Source of the DNA: Antilocapra americana
Taxonomy: Eukaryota > Chordata > Mammalia > Artiodactyla > Antilocapridae
DNA: 64,000 bases
Assembly: GCA_007570785.1 (NCBI GenBank)
Contig: ML660211.1
Span: 6,345,774 to 6,409,773 of the forward strand
Direction: 5' to 3'
This document shows, piece after piece, positions 35,601 to 45,578 of this stretch (position 1 is the stretch's first letter; each line of letters begins with the position of its first letter). The position numbers were made by a program, and so were the translations under genes. The notes under the pieces were generated by a model, which did no database searches, had not been told where the DNA came from, and saw nothing but the letters and a program-made list of their open reading frames with translations.

Positions 35601-36747
35601 TAGTTTCTGATAGTAGTCTCTTATGATCCTTTGTATTTCTCTGTTGTTTGTTATGATTTCTCCATTTTCACTTCTAATTTTGTTGATTTGATTCTTCTCC
35701 CTTTTTTTCTTGATGAGTCTGGCTAATGGTTTGTATATTTTATTTACTTTCTCAAAGAACCAGCTTTTAGTTTTGTTGATTTTTGCTATAGTCTCCTTTG
35801 TTTCTTTTTCATTTATTTCTGCTCTAATATTTACGATTTCTTTCCTTTTACTAATTCTGCTATTCTTTGTTTCTTCTTTTTTCAGTTGCTTTAGGTGTAA
35901 AGGTAGGTTATTTATTTGATTTTTCTCTTGTTTCTTGAGGTAAGCTTGTACTGCTATGAGTCTTCCTTTTAGCACTGCTTTTACAGAATCTCATAGGATT
36001 TGGGTTGTGTTTTAATTTTCATTTGTTTTAAATGCATATTTTGATTTCCTTTTTGATTTCTTCCATGATCTGTTGGTTATTCAAAAGCATGTTGATTAGC
36101 CTCCATATGTTTGTATTTTTAATAGTTTTTTTTTTCCTGTAGTTGACATTGAATCTCACTGCATTGTGATCAGAAAAGATGCTTGAGATGATTTCAATAT
36201 TGTTGAATTTGTCAGTGGTAGATTTATGGCCCAGGATGTGATCTATACTGGAGAATGTTCCATGTGCAGTTGAGAAAAAGGTGAAACTCATTATTTCAGA
36301 GTGAAATGTCCTATAGATATCAATTAGGTATAACTGGTCCATTGTATTATTTAAAGTTTGTGTTTCCTCACTAATTTTCTGTTTGTCATAGGAGTGAGTG
36401 GGATACTAAAGTCTCCCACTATTATTGTGTTACTGTTAATATCCCCTTTCATACTTGCTATCATTTGCCTAATGTATTGAGGTGCTCTTATGTTAGGTGA
36501 ATATATATTTATAATTGTTATATTTCCTTCTTGGATTGATCCTTTGATCATTATGTACCATCCTTCTTTGTCTCTTTTCATGGTCTTAATTTCAAAGTAT
36601 ATTTTATCTGATATGAGTATTGCTACTCCTGCTTTCTTTCAGTCTCCATTTCCATGAAATATCTTTTTCTAGCCCTTCACTTTCAGTCTGTATGTGTCCC
36701 TTGGTTTGAGGTGAGTCTCTTATAGACAGCATATATAGGGGTCTTAT
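32686..36747 (-). mobile_element. L1 LINE, 4.06-kb 5'-truncated copy, antisense
   Basis: The longest LINE copy in the window. Read on the minus strand it starts inside the ORF2 endonuclease domain and ends with the 3' UTR and an A-rich tail. Frame pieces are at 36351-36581 (endonuclease; the usual GDFN reads GDFS), 36028-36342 (endonuclease end with SDHNAV), 35391-35975 (194 codons before RT), 35088-35288 (RT), 34279-34578, 33927-34187 and 33131-33427 (C-terminal, [13 protein letters not shown]). At the RT active site the codons near 34743-34760 read FAGD instead of the usual FADD, so a catalytic aspartate is lost. Together with stops and frameshifts the copy cannot make active ORF2p. It is inserted in a BovB, with similar T-rich flanks on both sides (tttgtctgcttttt and attgtctctgcttttt). 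Confidence 0.95.
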
Positions 36748-36751
36748 TGTC

Positions 36752-36797
36752 TCTGCTTTTTTTAAGCACTGTCTAGGTTTGTCATAGCTTTTCTTGA
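36752..36797 (-). mobile_element. BovB LINE, antisense (right part)
   Basis: tctctgctttttttaagcac, then tgtctaggtttgtcatagct, continue the BovB interrupted at 32685. The BovB stops at ttcttgagacc. Confidence 0.88.
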
Positions 36798-37059
36798 GAC
36801 CAATCTACTACTATTAGATTAGTGTGTGTCTTAAGGATTTCTTAGCAGCATGGGAAATCTGGCCTGCATCAGGCAATGTGAACTCAAGGTAGAAGACATA
36901 AATTTCTTCCCATCAATACTCAATGGTAAATAAGTTAGGAATGAGGGTGGCACTATACAAATAAGAGCCAAGAAAGAAAATAAGGATCCCTGTGGCTACC
37001 TCACTTCCCATCTGCTCCTACTCCCTTCTTAGGCCTTGGAGAACTGTAATCTCCTCTCC
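36798..37059. other. Unclassified sequence
   Basis: About 260 bp, nothing recognised. Confidence 0.4.
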
Positions 37060-37615
37060 ATACTATAATTTCATCATTTTAGAAAATGTTATGTATAAAT
37101 GGAATAATACAGTATGTATTTAGAATTATTTTAATGTAGCATAATTCTATGAAGATGTACTATGAGTTTTGTATGTATCAAATTGTTAAAGGTATGCATT
37201 TATGTTTGTTTATCCATTCACTTGTTGAAGGACCAGTTTGTTTACCTGCTAGTTTGCTCAGGTGATTCCAGACTTTGGCTATTACAAATAAACATGCTAT
37301 ACATATTTATGAAACAACTTTATATGAAATATAAGTTTTCATTTATTTGAGATAAGTGTGCAATGGCAGATCACATGTTAGTTTCATGTCCAGTTTTAAG
37401 AAACTGTCAAGTTACTTTCCATGGTGGCTATGCCACTTTACGTTCTCATGTCCAATGTAAAAATGACCTGATTTTTTGCATCTTGACCACATTTTGTATC
37501 ACCGTTTTAAAAAATTAGCCATTCGGATAAGAAAGGAGTATAATTATATTTAATTGTGCTTTTAATTTGTATTTCTTGAATGGCCAATGTTGAGTATCTT
37601 CCATGTGTTTGCCAT
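37060..37615 (-). mobile_element. Old L1M 3' region, antisense
   Basis: Complementary landmarks: aaatggaataatacagtatg, tttatccattcacttgttga, ttggctattacaaataaaca, aagaaactgtcaagttactt, ggccaatgttgagtatctt. Ancient and broken. Confidence 0.7.
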
Positions 37616-37617
37616 GT

Positions 37618-38100
37618 GCACAGTTATGATTGTTAATTTTATATATCAACTTTACTAAGTCATGGTACCAAGATATTTAATCAAAGACCAGTCTAGATAA
37701 CATCAAAGGTATTTTTAGATGAGATTAAAGTTTAAATCAAAAGACTTCATAAAGAGCAAATTACCCTTCATAATGTGGATCGACCTCTTCTATTTAGTTA
37801 AAGATATTTTAAAAAATTAAGCTTTCTCAGGAGAGAGGTGGGAGGGGGGGTTCTGGAAGGGGAACACATGTATACACATGGCAGATTCATGTAAATGTAT
37901 GGCAAAACCAACACGATAATGTAAAGAAAAAAAAAAATAAATAAATAAATAAATAAATAAAAGATAAATAAATAAATAAATAAGCTTTCTTGAGGAAGAC
38001 AGAATTCTGTATCCAGGCTGACTCCGGACTTCAACTGCAACATCAACTCTTCCTACAATATGTCTCTCTCTCAATTTCTCACTCTCTTCACCCCTCCCTC
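37618..38100. repeat. Unnamed ancient interspersed repeat hosting an L1
   Basis: The outer parts (37618-37817 and 37991-38100) resemble a common ancient mammalian repeat beginning tgattgttaattttatatat and ending near ccaggctgactccggacttc. I cannot name it reliably. A short L1 3' end sits in the middle. Confidence 0.4.
37828..37980 (+). mobile_element. Short L1 3' end (~150 bp) with TSD
   Basis: gtgggaggggggttctggaa to ggcaaaaccaacacgataat, then an (AAAT)n tail. Flanked by perfect taagctttct at 37818-37827 and 37981-37990. Severely 5'-truncated. Confidence 0.93.
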
Positions 38101-38103
38101 CTT

Positions 38104-38512
38104 CATTATATATATGTATAAATATAGGTATATAATATAGAATATAAGTCTATTATATAATTATAACTATAAAATATATATATAAAATATAATAATTAAT
38201 AATGTTATTAATAATTACATATGATATATAAAATAACATATATAACATATACATCATATATACATAATATAATTTATAATAATATTAATATATACAATTA
38301 TCATTAAATACTATTAGTATTTATATAATATAATATATAATAATTGATATTAATATTAAATAATGATAATAATTATATATGATATATTATATAATATATG
38401 CATTATACATGTGTGCATGTATATGATTATGTATTATATCTGTATATATATTATATAATCATAATTAATATATAATATAATTAATTCATATTATACATAT
38501 ATTATATATAAT
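38104..38512. repeat. Very AT-rich low-complexity tract
   Basis: About 410 bp, almost entirely A and T, made of degenerate ata/tat units with many short inverted repeats. It ends sharply at the BovB starting near 38513. Confidence 0.9.
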
Positions 38513-38796
38513 TCCTTGGAAGAACTGATGCTAAAGCTGGAACTCTAATACTTTGGCCACCCGATGCAAAAAACTGACTCACTTGAAAAGACCCTGATGC
38601 TGATAAAGACTGAAGGCCAGAGGAGAAGCAAATGAAAGAAGATGAGATGGTTGTATGGCATCACCATTGTGATGGACATGAGTTTCAGTAGGCTCCAGTA
38701 CTTGACGATGGAACAGGAAAGCCTGGCGTGCTGCTATCCATGGAGTATCAAAGAGTCAGACACAACTGAGCGACTGAACTAAACTGAGCAACTAAG
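38513..38796 (+). mobile_element. BovB LINE 3' end
   Basis: Starts at ttggaagaactgatgctaaa and ends at cacaactgagcgactgaac. 5'-truncated and diverged. Confidence 0.93.
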
Positions 38797-39012
38797 CACA
38801 GAATTCATATCTAATAATTATAGAATATTTATTCTGCACACATACTTCTCATCAGAATAGACCATATACACCAATCTCAAATATAGAAATACTAGAAAGC
38901 ATTTTCTCTGAACATATTGATTTTAGAATAAAAGTTATTTTTTAAAGGCATTTAGAAATATCTTATATATTTGGACATTTAAAAATCATTTGTAAGTAAC
39001 TCTTGGATCAAA

Positions 39013-39235
39013 TGGGCTTACTAGCTGGTGCTGGTGATAAGGAACCCACCTGTCAATGCAGGAGAGGTAAGAGATGCAGGTTCAGTCCCTGGGTTGGGAA
39101 GATCCCCTGGAGGAGGGCATGGCATGCCACTCCAGTATTCTTGCCTGGAGAATCCCATGGACAGAGGAGTCTGGTGAGTTACAGTCCATTGGGTTGCAAA
39201 GAGTCAGACATGAATGAAGCAATTAGCATGCATGC
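39013..39235 (+). repeat. Bov-tA-type SINE
   Basis: Head diverged (tgggcttactagctggtgct). Middle and tail are clear (ggttgggaagatcccctgga, ccagtattcttgcctggaga, gcaaagagtcagacatgaat). Flanks tggatcaaa and tggacccaaa may be a decayed TSD. Confidence 0.9.
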
Positions 39236-39421
39236 ATGGACCCAAAATGCAATCACAGAGATAATTATAAAATATTTTGAAATTAATTATATTAAAGTCT
39301 CAGTATAACTACATTTGTGGACTACAACTATAACAGTAATTAGAGAGAAACTTATAGAATAAATGATCATATATAAAAATGTAGAAATAAATAATCTCTT
39401 AAAAAGTAAATGGAAGTTGAA

Positions 39422-39631
39422 ACATGTTAATTATCATATGTCTAATCAATCGCGAGCCCAGGATTGATGCTCGGGGCTGGTGCATCAAGATTTCCCAGGG
39501 GGGGGGAGGGAGGAGGGAGGAGGGTCCTGGAGGGGGAGCATATGTAAACCCATGGTGATATCATGGCATTGTATGGCAAAACTAATAAAAACAAATAAAT
39601 AAATAAATAAAAGGTGGTGCATATATATAAA
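39422..39631 (+). mobile_element. Young L1 3' end with perfect 21-bp TSD
   Basis: Starts at catgttaattatcatatgtc and ends in the 3' UTR with a polypurine tract (39498-39540), ggcaaaactaataaaaac and an (AAAT)n tail. The tail is followed by ggtggtgcatatatata and a second A run. The 21 bases at 39401-39421 and 39632-39652 (starting aaaaagtaaatgg) are identical, so the insertion is recent. Confidence 0.95.
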
Positions 39632-40124
39632 AAAAAGTAAATGGAAGTTGAATAATTTAAATCTGATGCTATTAGTAAGAAGGAAATAATAGTTATAAGG
39701 GCACAAACGAAAGAAAAAGCACAACAGTAATAGTAGAAACAGCAAAAAAAAAAATTAATTCTCAAATAGATACATTAGCAAGACCAAGTAAGAGAGGAAA
39801 CAAGTGAGAGTATAAATTACCTACATCAGAAATTAAAGAAGGAATATAAATACTGATCTTTGCATAGACAATAAAAAGTAATTAAAGGGTTTTCATACTC
39901 AATTCTATGCCAAGAAATGGAACAATCTTGCAAAACCACAACTTGCCACACTTGTCACAGAATTTCCCTCTGCAAATTAAAGATGCTCTCGAGGCCCCTG
40001 TGCTTTCAGAGCTGAGTTCTCTCAAAGAAGAATTGCTAGCAACCCTATATGAAAGAAAATAAGCTTTCATCAGAAAAGAAGTAAACTTTCCGACTCATTT
40101 TGTGAAGGCAGAATAACACTGACA

Positions 40125-40440
40125 GAAACATGAACACTACAGTTTGCATTGCATCTCACAAAAGATGTGTTGAAATCCTAACTTCTGGTACCTTTGAAGG
40201 TGACCTTATTTGGAATCAGGGTCTTTGTGCATGTAATCAAATTAGTCTAAACTTATACCAATTAGGGTGGTCCTTAATCCATGGAATTTATCTCCCTATA
40301 AGAAGAGAAGATGCTGACTCGTGAGGAGAGAAGACCACATGACTAGGGAGGCAGAGATGGAAGACTAGTGGAGAGTCAAAAACAGTTGAGTTGGAAATGT
40401 CAATTACTTCATTGTGAATATTAAATACCAATGGTGATGA
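40125..40440 (+). mobile_element. MLT1/MaLR-like LTR fragment
   Basis: Landmarks: gatgtgttgaaatcctaact, gaccttatttggaatcaggg, ggtggtccttaatccatgga, ataagaagagaagatgctga. The 3' part is degraded. Confidence 0.65.
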
Positions 40441-40734
40441 AATGGCAAAAGTAGAGGAGAAGAGGATGGGAATATACGATATAGAATATCAATACTAAAT
40501 ATTCTCTGAAAATGGAAAGTTCAACAGATGCAGAGCACGATTGTTAGTAATAGATTAGTATAATTAGGATGACAATAACTAGAATTTACATAAAACTTTA
40601 TATATGCTTAACACTGTATAGGCAAGCAGAAAATCATTAAGATATTCAATTAAACCTCTTTATATTGACAACATTAATAAATAATTAGGTAACAAACTAA
40701 TAAAACCAACAAACAGCTTTGAAAGTTAAAGTGA
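40441..40734. other. AT-rich single-copy sequence
   Basis: Nothing recognised. Confidence 0.45.
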
Positions 40735-41015
40735 AAGTTGCTCAGTCGTGTCCGACTCTTTTCAACCCTATGGACTATACAGTTCATGGCATTCTCCAGG
40801 CCAGAATACTGGAGTGAGTTGCTTTTCTTTCCCTTCTCCAGGGCATCTTCCCAACCCAGGGATCAAACTCAGGTATTCCACATTGCAGATGGATTCTTTA
40901 CCAGCTGAGCCATCAGGGAAGTCCAAAAATACTGGAGTGGGTAGCATGTCCCTTCTTCAGGATCGAACAGGGATCTCCTGCATTGCAGGCAGATTCTTTA
41001 CCAACTGAGCTATCA
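40735..41015 (-). repeat. BOV-A2 dimeric SINE, antisense
   Basis: Tail complement (gttgctcagtcgtgtccgac) followed by two head complements (gatggattctttaccagctg and ggcagattctttaccaactg). The right end meets the near-palindrome that starts about 41013. Confidence 0.93.
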
Positions 41016-41254
41016 AAATAGATTTCATTTACGATTTTCCTCCCAAAAGCTTTAGATTGATTTTTAATATTTGAATACACTCAAAAAATCCTCAATTAAT
41101 GCATTATTTTCCATAAGATCTCTGGAACCACCATATTTCCAAAGCTCTATATGACAAAAAGAATACATTAATTGAGGTTTATATGAGTGCATTCAAATAT
41201 TAAAAATCAATCTAAAGCTTTTTTGGAGGAATCATAAATGAAATATATTTTCAT
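41013..41254. repeat. Near-palindrome, ~92-bp arms
   Basis: Left arm 41013-41104 and right arm 41163-41254 are inverted copies of each other. Both contain agctttagattgatttttaa, tatttgaat and cctcaattaatg. By eye about 86-88% of bases pair. The central ~58 bp are not repeated. No ORF, not a known tRNA or SINE. It may be a MITE with long terminal inverted repeats, or a fold-back product of repair. Confidence 0.85.
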
Positions 41255-41662
41255 ACTATCATAAGGTCCTTTAACATTTTTTCTGAGTGTTATCATAAAA
41301 AGCTATAAACAGCCACAACAGGATAAAAAGTATCATGTATTTTAGTTTTTACAAATTCTACAGCAAGAGGCAGGAGAGTGTAAGAATGTGTATAGTTGTA
41401 GTTACTTAAATTTTTGAAGTCTTGTTTCTTCTTGAAAGTGATGCCACAATACTATAAATTTCTCAAGAGGCCATTTTATAACAAGGAACTCTTGTATTTA
41501 CCCATAAAAATCCAGTGTCAGATGTGTAATCTCTTGTACTGAACATCAGAGAATCTAGATGTGCTGTCAGACAATATCTGTGACGATGAGGATGAATGGA
41601 TAAAAGTCTCTTGGTTTTTTTTTTTTTTTGTCAGTTATTTCCAAGTTTTTCTTAGTTGTATC
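41255..41662. other. Single-copy sequence with a T run
   Basis: Nothing recognised apart from a T run at about 41614-41629. Confidence 0.4.
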
Positions 41663-42122
41663 TTTTTTTTTCCCCTCCCTTTTATTGTTTTTGTCATACA
41701 ATGCCATGATATCACCATGGGTTTACATATGCTCCCCTTCCAGAAACCCCTCCCTCCCCCTTCCCTCCTCCCTTCCCCCAGGGAAATCTCAATGCACCAG
41801 CCCCGAGAATCAATCCTGGGCTGGCGATTGATTAGACATATGATAATTAACATGTTTCAATGCCATTCTCCCATATCATCCCACCCTTTCCCTCATTCAC
41901 AGAGTCCACGAGTCTATTCTATGCATCTGCGTTCCTTTTGCTGTCTCGCATGTTGGGTTCTCATTACTGTCTTTCTAAATTCCATATATATGTGTTAATA
42001 TACTGTATTGTTGTTTTTGCTTCTGGCTTACTTCACTCTGGATAATGGGCTCCAGTTCGGTCCATCTGAGTAGAATTGATTCAAATGAATTTTTTTTTAA
42101 TGCTGAGTAATATTCCATTGTG
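41663..42122 (-). mobile_element. Ruminant L1 3' end, antisense
   Basis: T run (complement of the tail), then cccttttattgtttttgtca, which contains the complement of the AATAAA signal, the polypyrimidine complement of the 3' UTR G-rich tract (41738-41780), and the ORF2 C-terminus complement to ttccattgtg. Low divergence. Confidence 0.94.
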
Positions 42123-42671
42123 ACAGTGTTATAAATCCATTCATTTTGTTAAAGCTTTTGTGGAAAATAACTTGTTAAAACTACCACTCAACTTTGATAA
42201 GTAAAAGAGTACTTTTATTAATAATGCTTTATAATAGCCTTTTATTTCAAAACATGATGCACTTTGTCAATTTTTAAATAGTAATGACTTTGTGGTCTTG
42301 GCTTTATGACTAATTCATCATATTCATTGAATGGTTATTATGTTTGGGGTATAGAGATGCCCACGGTATTCTGAGCAATTGATCAAAACTTCTTAAAGGG
42401 AAAGAAAAAACATTCTTTTGATGAAATGCAACATTAAAAAATATAGCCACCTTATGGTGACTGGCCTCTTTCCTTTATTTTTTCTTGTTCACTTCTCTGC
42501 TATAAATCTGCAGAGAAATGGATAGGAGCAGCTTTTGCTCTAGATGATTTTGAATTAGCAACATAATTCTTATGCAGAAACATTACTTAAATAACAATTC
42601 TTTCCCCTCCATAAACATACCTAAATTTCTATTATAAGGTGTGTAAAGTTTTACAATATTTTAAATCTTGT
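42123..42671. other. Single-copy sequence
   Basis: Nothing recognised. A (GT)n run follows at 42672-42691. Confidence 0.45.
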
Positions 42672-42691
42672 GCGTGTGTGTGTGTGTGTGT

Positions 42692-42883
42692 GTTCAGTTG
42701 CTCAGTCATGTCCGACTCTTTTTCAATCCTATGGACTTTAGCCAGGCAGGCTCCTCTGTCCAGGAGATTTTCCAGACAAATCCAGAGTTGCAATTTCCTA
42801 CTCCGGAAGCTCTTCCCCACCCAGGGATCAAATCCACATCTCTTGTGTCTCCTGCATTGGCAGATGGATTCTTTCACCCTTAT
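42692..42883 (-). repeat. Bov-tA-type SINE, antisense
   Basis: ttcagttgctcagtcatgtc to ctcctgcattggcagatgga. It sits directly against a (GT)n run. Confidence 0.9.
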
Positions 42884-42916
42884 ATTTTACTAACTATACT
42901 AATCAAGTATTTTACT

Positions 42917-43122
42917 GTGTGTGTTAATTGCTCAATCATGTCCAACTCTTTGTGACCCCATGGACTGTAGCCCTCAAGGCCCCTCTGTCCATGGAACTCT
43001 CCAGGCAAGAACACTGGAATAGTTGACATTTCCTACTCCAGGGGACCTTCCCAACCCAAGAATTGAACCCCAACCTCCTGCATTGCAGGCAGATTCTTTA
43101 CCATGTGAGCTACCAGGGAACC
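42917..43122 (-). repeat. Bov-tA-type SINE, antisense
   Basis: gttaattgctcaatcatgtc to ttaccatgtgagctaccagg. Complete head and tail. It lies just downstream (in transcription sense) of the STEAP2 pseudogene. Confidence 0.92.
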
Positions 43123-43703
43123 AGATGAATATCAAATACATAGCATGCCTGCTGATAAGCCATGTTGAAAAAGAAGTATCTCTATAACCTTCTCACTGGT
43201 AAGCAAAGGCTGTAGGCAACATGAACCAAAGTCAACTAAAAGCTTAGTAATTCAAGCTGTTCTCTACACTGTGAGCAGGTCTCAAACCAAAGTGGAAAGC
43301 TTCTATATTGGTGCCATAATAAAGCTGATAACCAGCTGCTAGATTTGCTGGGTAGACCAGAGACCGTGAAGCATTCACACCTATGGGCAAAGTTTTATTC
43401 ACAGTCTCATCAGAAATCTTATAAAAGTCACTCTGCCAGTTTCTAGCACATGGATGAATCACATTTAGGACCAAAGAATAAAGGAAGAAAAACATGGCCA
43501 GGCTTATGGCTACCACAACTGGCCCTCTGCAGAAGGTAAATAGTTGCTGGGATAAATTTGCAATTGCTCTGATTCCAAATCAACAGGAATGAAATTTAAC
43601 TGACTGGCAAGTTCAATAACCTTCTGTGTAGCTTGAATATTGTTGCTGCACATATAAACATGCCAGCCGGCATCCTTAGGTCCTAATGGAAGTGCCCAAG
43701 CTG

Positions 43704-44336
43704 TTGCTCAATCACTAAGTCATGTCTGACTCTTTACTATCTCATGGATTGCAGCATGCCAGTCTTCCCTGTCCTTCAGTATCTCCTGGAGTTTGCTCAA
43801 ACTCATGACCATTGAGTCACTGATGCCATCCAATCATCTCATCCTCTGTAGCCCCCTCCTCCTCTTTGCCTCAACCTTTCTCAGCATCAGGGTCTTTTCC
43901 AATGAGTTGTCTCTTCACATATGGTGGCCAAATATTGGAGCTTAAGCATCAGTGCTTCCAATGAACATTCAGGGTTGATTTCCTTTAGGGCTGACTGCTT
44001 TGATTGCCTTGCTGTCCGAGGGACTCTCAAGAGTCTTCTCCAGCACCATAGTTTGAAGCATCAATTCTTTGGCACTGAGCCTTCTTTATGGTCTGTCATA
44101 TCCATACATGACTAATGGAAAAATCACAGCTTTGACTAGACAAACGTTTGTGCAAATTGATGTCTCTGCTTTTAAATATGCTGTCTAGGTTTGTTATAGC
44201 TTTTCTTCCAAGGAGCAAGCATCTTTTAATTTCAAGGCTGCAGACACTGTCCACAGTGATTCTGGAGCCCAAGATAAATTCTGTCACTGTTTCCATTGGT
44301 TCCCTTTCTATTTGCCAAGAAGTGATAGGACCAGAG
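43704..44336 (-). mobile_element. BovB LINE inserted in STEAP2 pseudogene
   Basis: From ttgctcaatcactaagtcat to tgccaagaagtgataggacc, antisense BovB 3' end. gcccaagctg flanks it at 43694-43703 and 44337-44346, within STEAP2-derived sequence. It is therefore younger than the pseudogene. Confidence 0.95.
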
Positions 44337-44716
44337 GCCCAAGCTGAAACAACATTAAATCGTTTCACAATCAAAGAGTCCAGGAATAATGAAGCCAAAT
44401 ATTCCACACTGGATGTTGGGTATTGGTTTATCCTTGTGTTACTGCTCACTTCAATCAAAATTTACCCACAGCAGAGGTCTCAGGTCCCACAGCAAGGTGT
44501 AATGTTCCTATGTATAACAACAAAAATTATATTTGATATGATTTGATTAGAGCAACTTCTTGGTGGGTGGCATCTACCACATGGGGATAAAATTCAGCAG
44601 CAAATTTAGGATTTCTTCTTCCTCTGACTACATTATGATAGCCTTAATAAGTCAAATGGTCAGGGACTTAGCAAAATGTCTACTGCCAATTACACCTATA
44701 GTGGACTTCCTTGCAT

Positions 44717-44835
44717 CTTTTTTTTTTTTTTTCCATGCCCTGTGGTATGTGGGACCTTAGTTACTCGACCAGGGATTAGACTGGTGCCCCCTGCATTGGA
44801 GGGATAGAGTCTCAACTGGACCACCAGCAAAGTGC
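44717..44835 (-). repeat. CHR-2-type SINE, antisense, with TSD
   Basis: T run followed by tatgtgggaccttagttact, gaccagggattagactggtg, ccccctgcattgg, caactggaccaccagc, which is the complement of the cetartiodactyl CHR-2 SINE. Perfect TSD cttccttgcat at 44706-44716 and 44836-44846, inside the STEAP2 pseudogene. Confidence 0.88.
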
Positions 44836-44983
44836 CTTCCTTGCATGTTTGATACCATTATTTTCCCTGAGGCCAAAGAGCTTCTCTAAGGCTCTTGTGG
44901 CTTCCCATCAGTGTTTCATTCCTTGATAAAGACTCTTCCAAGATCACCAGGGATATCCCAAATATCTGGTTAAAACAAAGATC

Positions 44984-45078
44984 CTGTTTCAGTAAGTCTG
45001 GAGTGAGATCGAAGAATCAGCATTTCTAATCAGGTGATGCCAATGCTGTTCGTGTGAGGGCTCCTCTTTGAACAGCAA
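44984..45078 (-). repeat. MER5A-like hAT MITE, antisense
   Basis: gtttcagtaagtctggagtg, gaatcagcatttctaatcag, gtgatgccaatgctgttcg follow the complement of MER5A. Ancient. Confidence 0.65.
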
Positions 45079-45082
45079 GGGT

Positions 45083-45339
45083 GTACCCTCCGACTGGCCC
45101 TTCTCTATGAGGCCCATTGTCAGTTTCTCCCTTCTATGTGAGTCACATCAGAAAATTAGATCATGGCGTTTCAGAAGCTGTCCATGGCTGATGATCCCCC
45201 TCAGAGGATGTGAAAATGTAGAGCCAGTAGTTTGGCTCAAGCAGTGGAAGGCAAAGGGCACATTTTCTGTGTAGCGATGAAGCAAAAACAAACTTGACAG
45301 CAGATGAAACGAATATTTTATGGATGTGCAGTGGAAAAG
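45083..45339. other. Unclassified sequence
   Basis: Nothing recognised. Part could be 5' flank or 5' UTR of the STEAP2 retrocopy, but I have no support. Confidence 0.3.
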
Positions 45340-45351
45340 AGAAATATTTAA

Positions 45352-45566
45352 GTATTAGTATCTCAGTCATGTCTGACTCATTGCAGCCCCACAGACTGTA
45401 GCCAGCCAGGCTCCTCTGTCCATGGGATTTCCCAGGGATTCTGAGGCAAGAATACTGGAGTGAGTAGCCATTCCCTTCTCCAAGGGGTTTTCCCAACCCA
45501 GGGACGGAATCCATGTCTCCTGCATTGCAGGCAGATTCTTTACCATCTGAGCCTCCAGGGAAGCCC
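45352..45566 (-). repeat. Bov-tA-type SINE, antisense, with TSD
   Basis: gtctcagtcatgtctgactc-like tail to ctgagcctccagggaagccc. Perfect 12-bp TSD agaaatatttaa at 45340-45351 and 45567-45578. Confidence 0.94.
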
Positions 45567-45578
45567 AGAAATATTTAA

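Larger units (their letters stand above)
38815..39935 (+). mobile_element. Old L1 ORF2 fragment (host of two insertions)
   Basis: Sense old L1 ORF2 recognisable at 38825-39005 (attctgcacacatacttctc), 39245-39421 and 39653-39930 (aaggaaataatagttataag, cattagcaagaccaagtaag, ctcaattctatgccaagaa). A SINE (39013-39235) and a young L1 (39422-39631) lie inside it. No open frame. Confidence 0.6.
43148..44925 (-). pseudogene. STEAP2: STEAP2 processed pseudogene (interrupted)
   Basis: STEAP2 is a metalloreductase with an N-terminal cytosolic NADPH-binding oxidoreductase domain and a C-terminal heme-binding membrane domain. Read on the minus strand, the remains follow its coding order. From 44925 down come the start region (the ATG is lost) and the dinucleotide-binding motif near 44680 (GVIGSRHFAKSL, with the expected glycine changed to arginine). 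Then come INQYP...EYLASLF.DSLIVK.FNVVSAWA (44350-44450), the end of the oxidoreductase domain (CSNNIQATQKVIELASQLNF, about 43580-43670) and the first membrane helices (VVAISLAMFFFLYSLVLNV, ARNWQSDFYKI, VNKTLP, YQLYYGT; 43244-43516). The match ends at MAYQQ near 43148. Stops and frameshifts are numerous. What remains is contiguous apart from a BovB (43704-44336) and a CHR-2 SINE (44717-44835), both with TSDs, so introns are absent and it is a retrocopy. The heme-binding C-terminal half is missing. Confidence 0.9.

Noticed and set aside
38104..38512. AT tract as a replication origin or matrix-attachment region
   Set aside because: Base composition alone does not establish either; no specific motif supports it.
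41663..42122. Possible TSD for the L1 at 41663-42122
   Set aside because: The flanks tagttgtatc and cagtgttata are only loosely similar, so I did not call a duplication.
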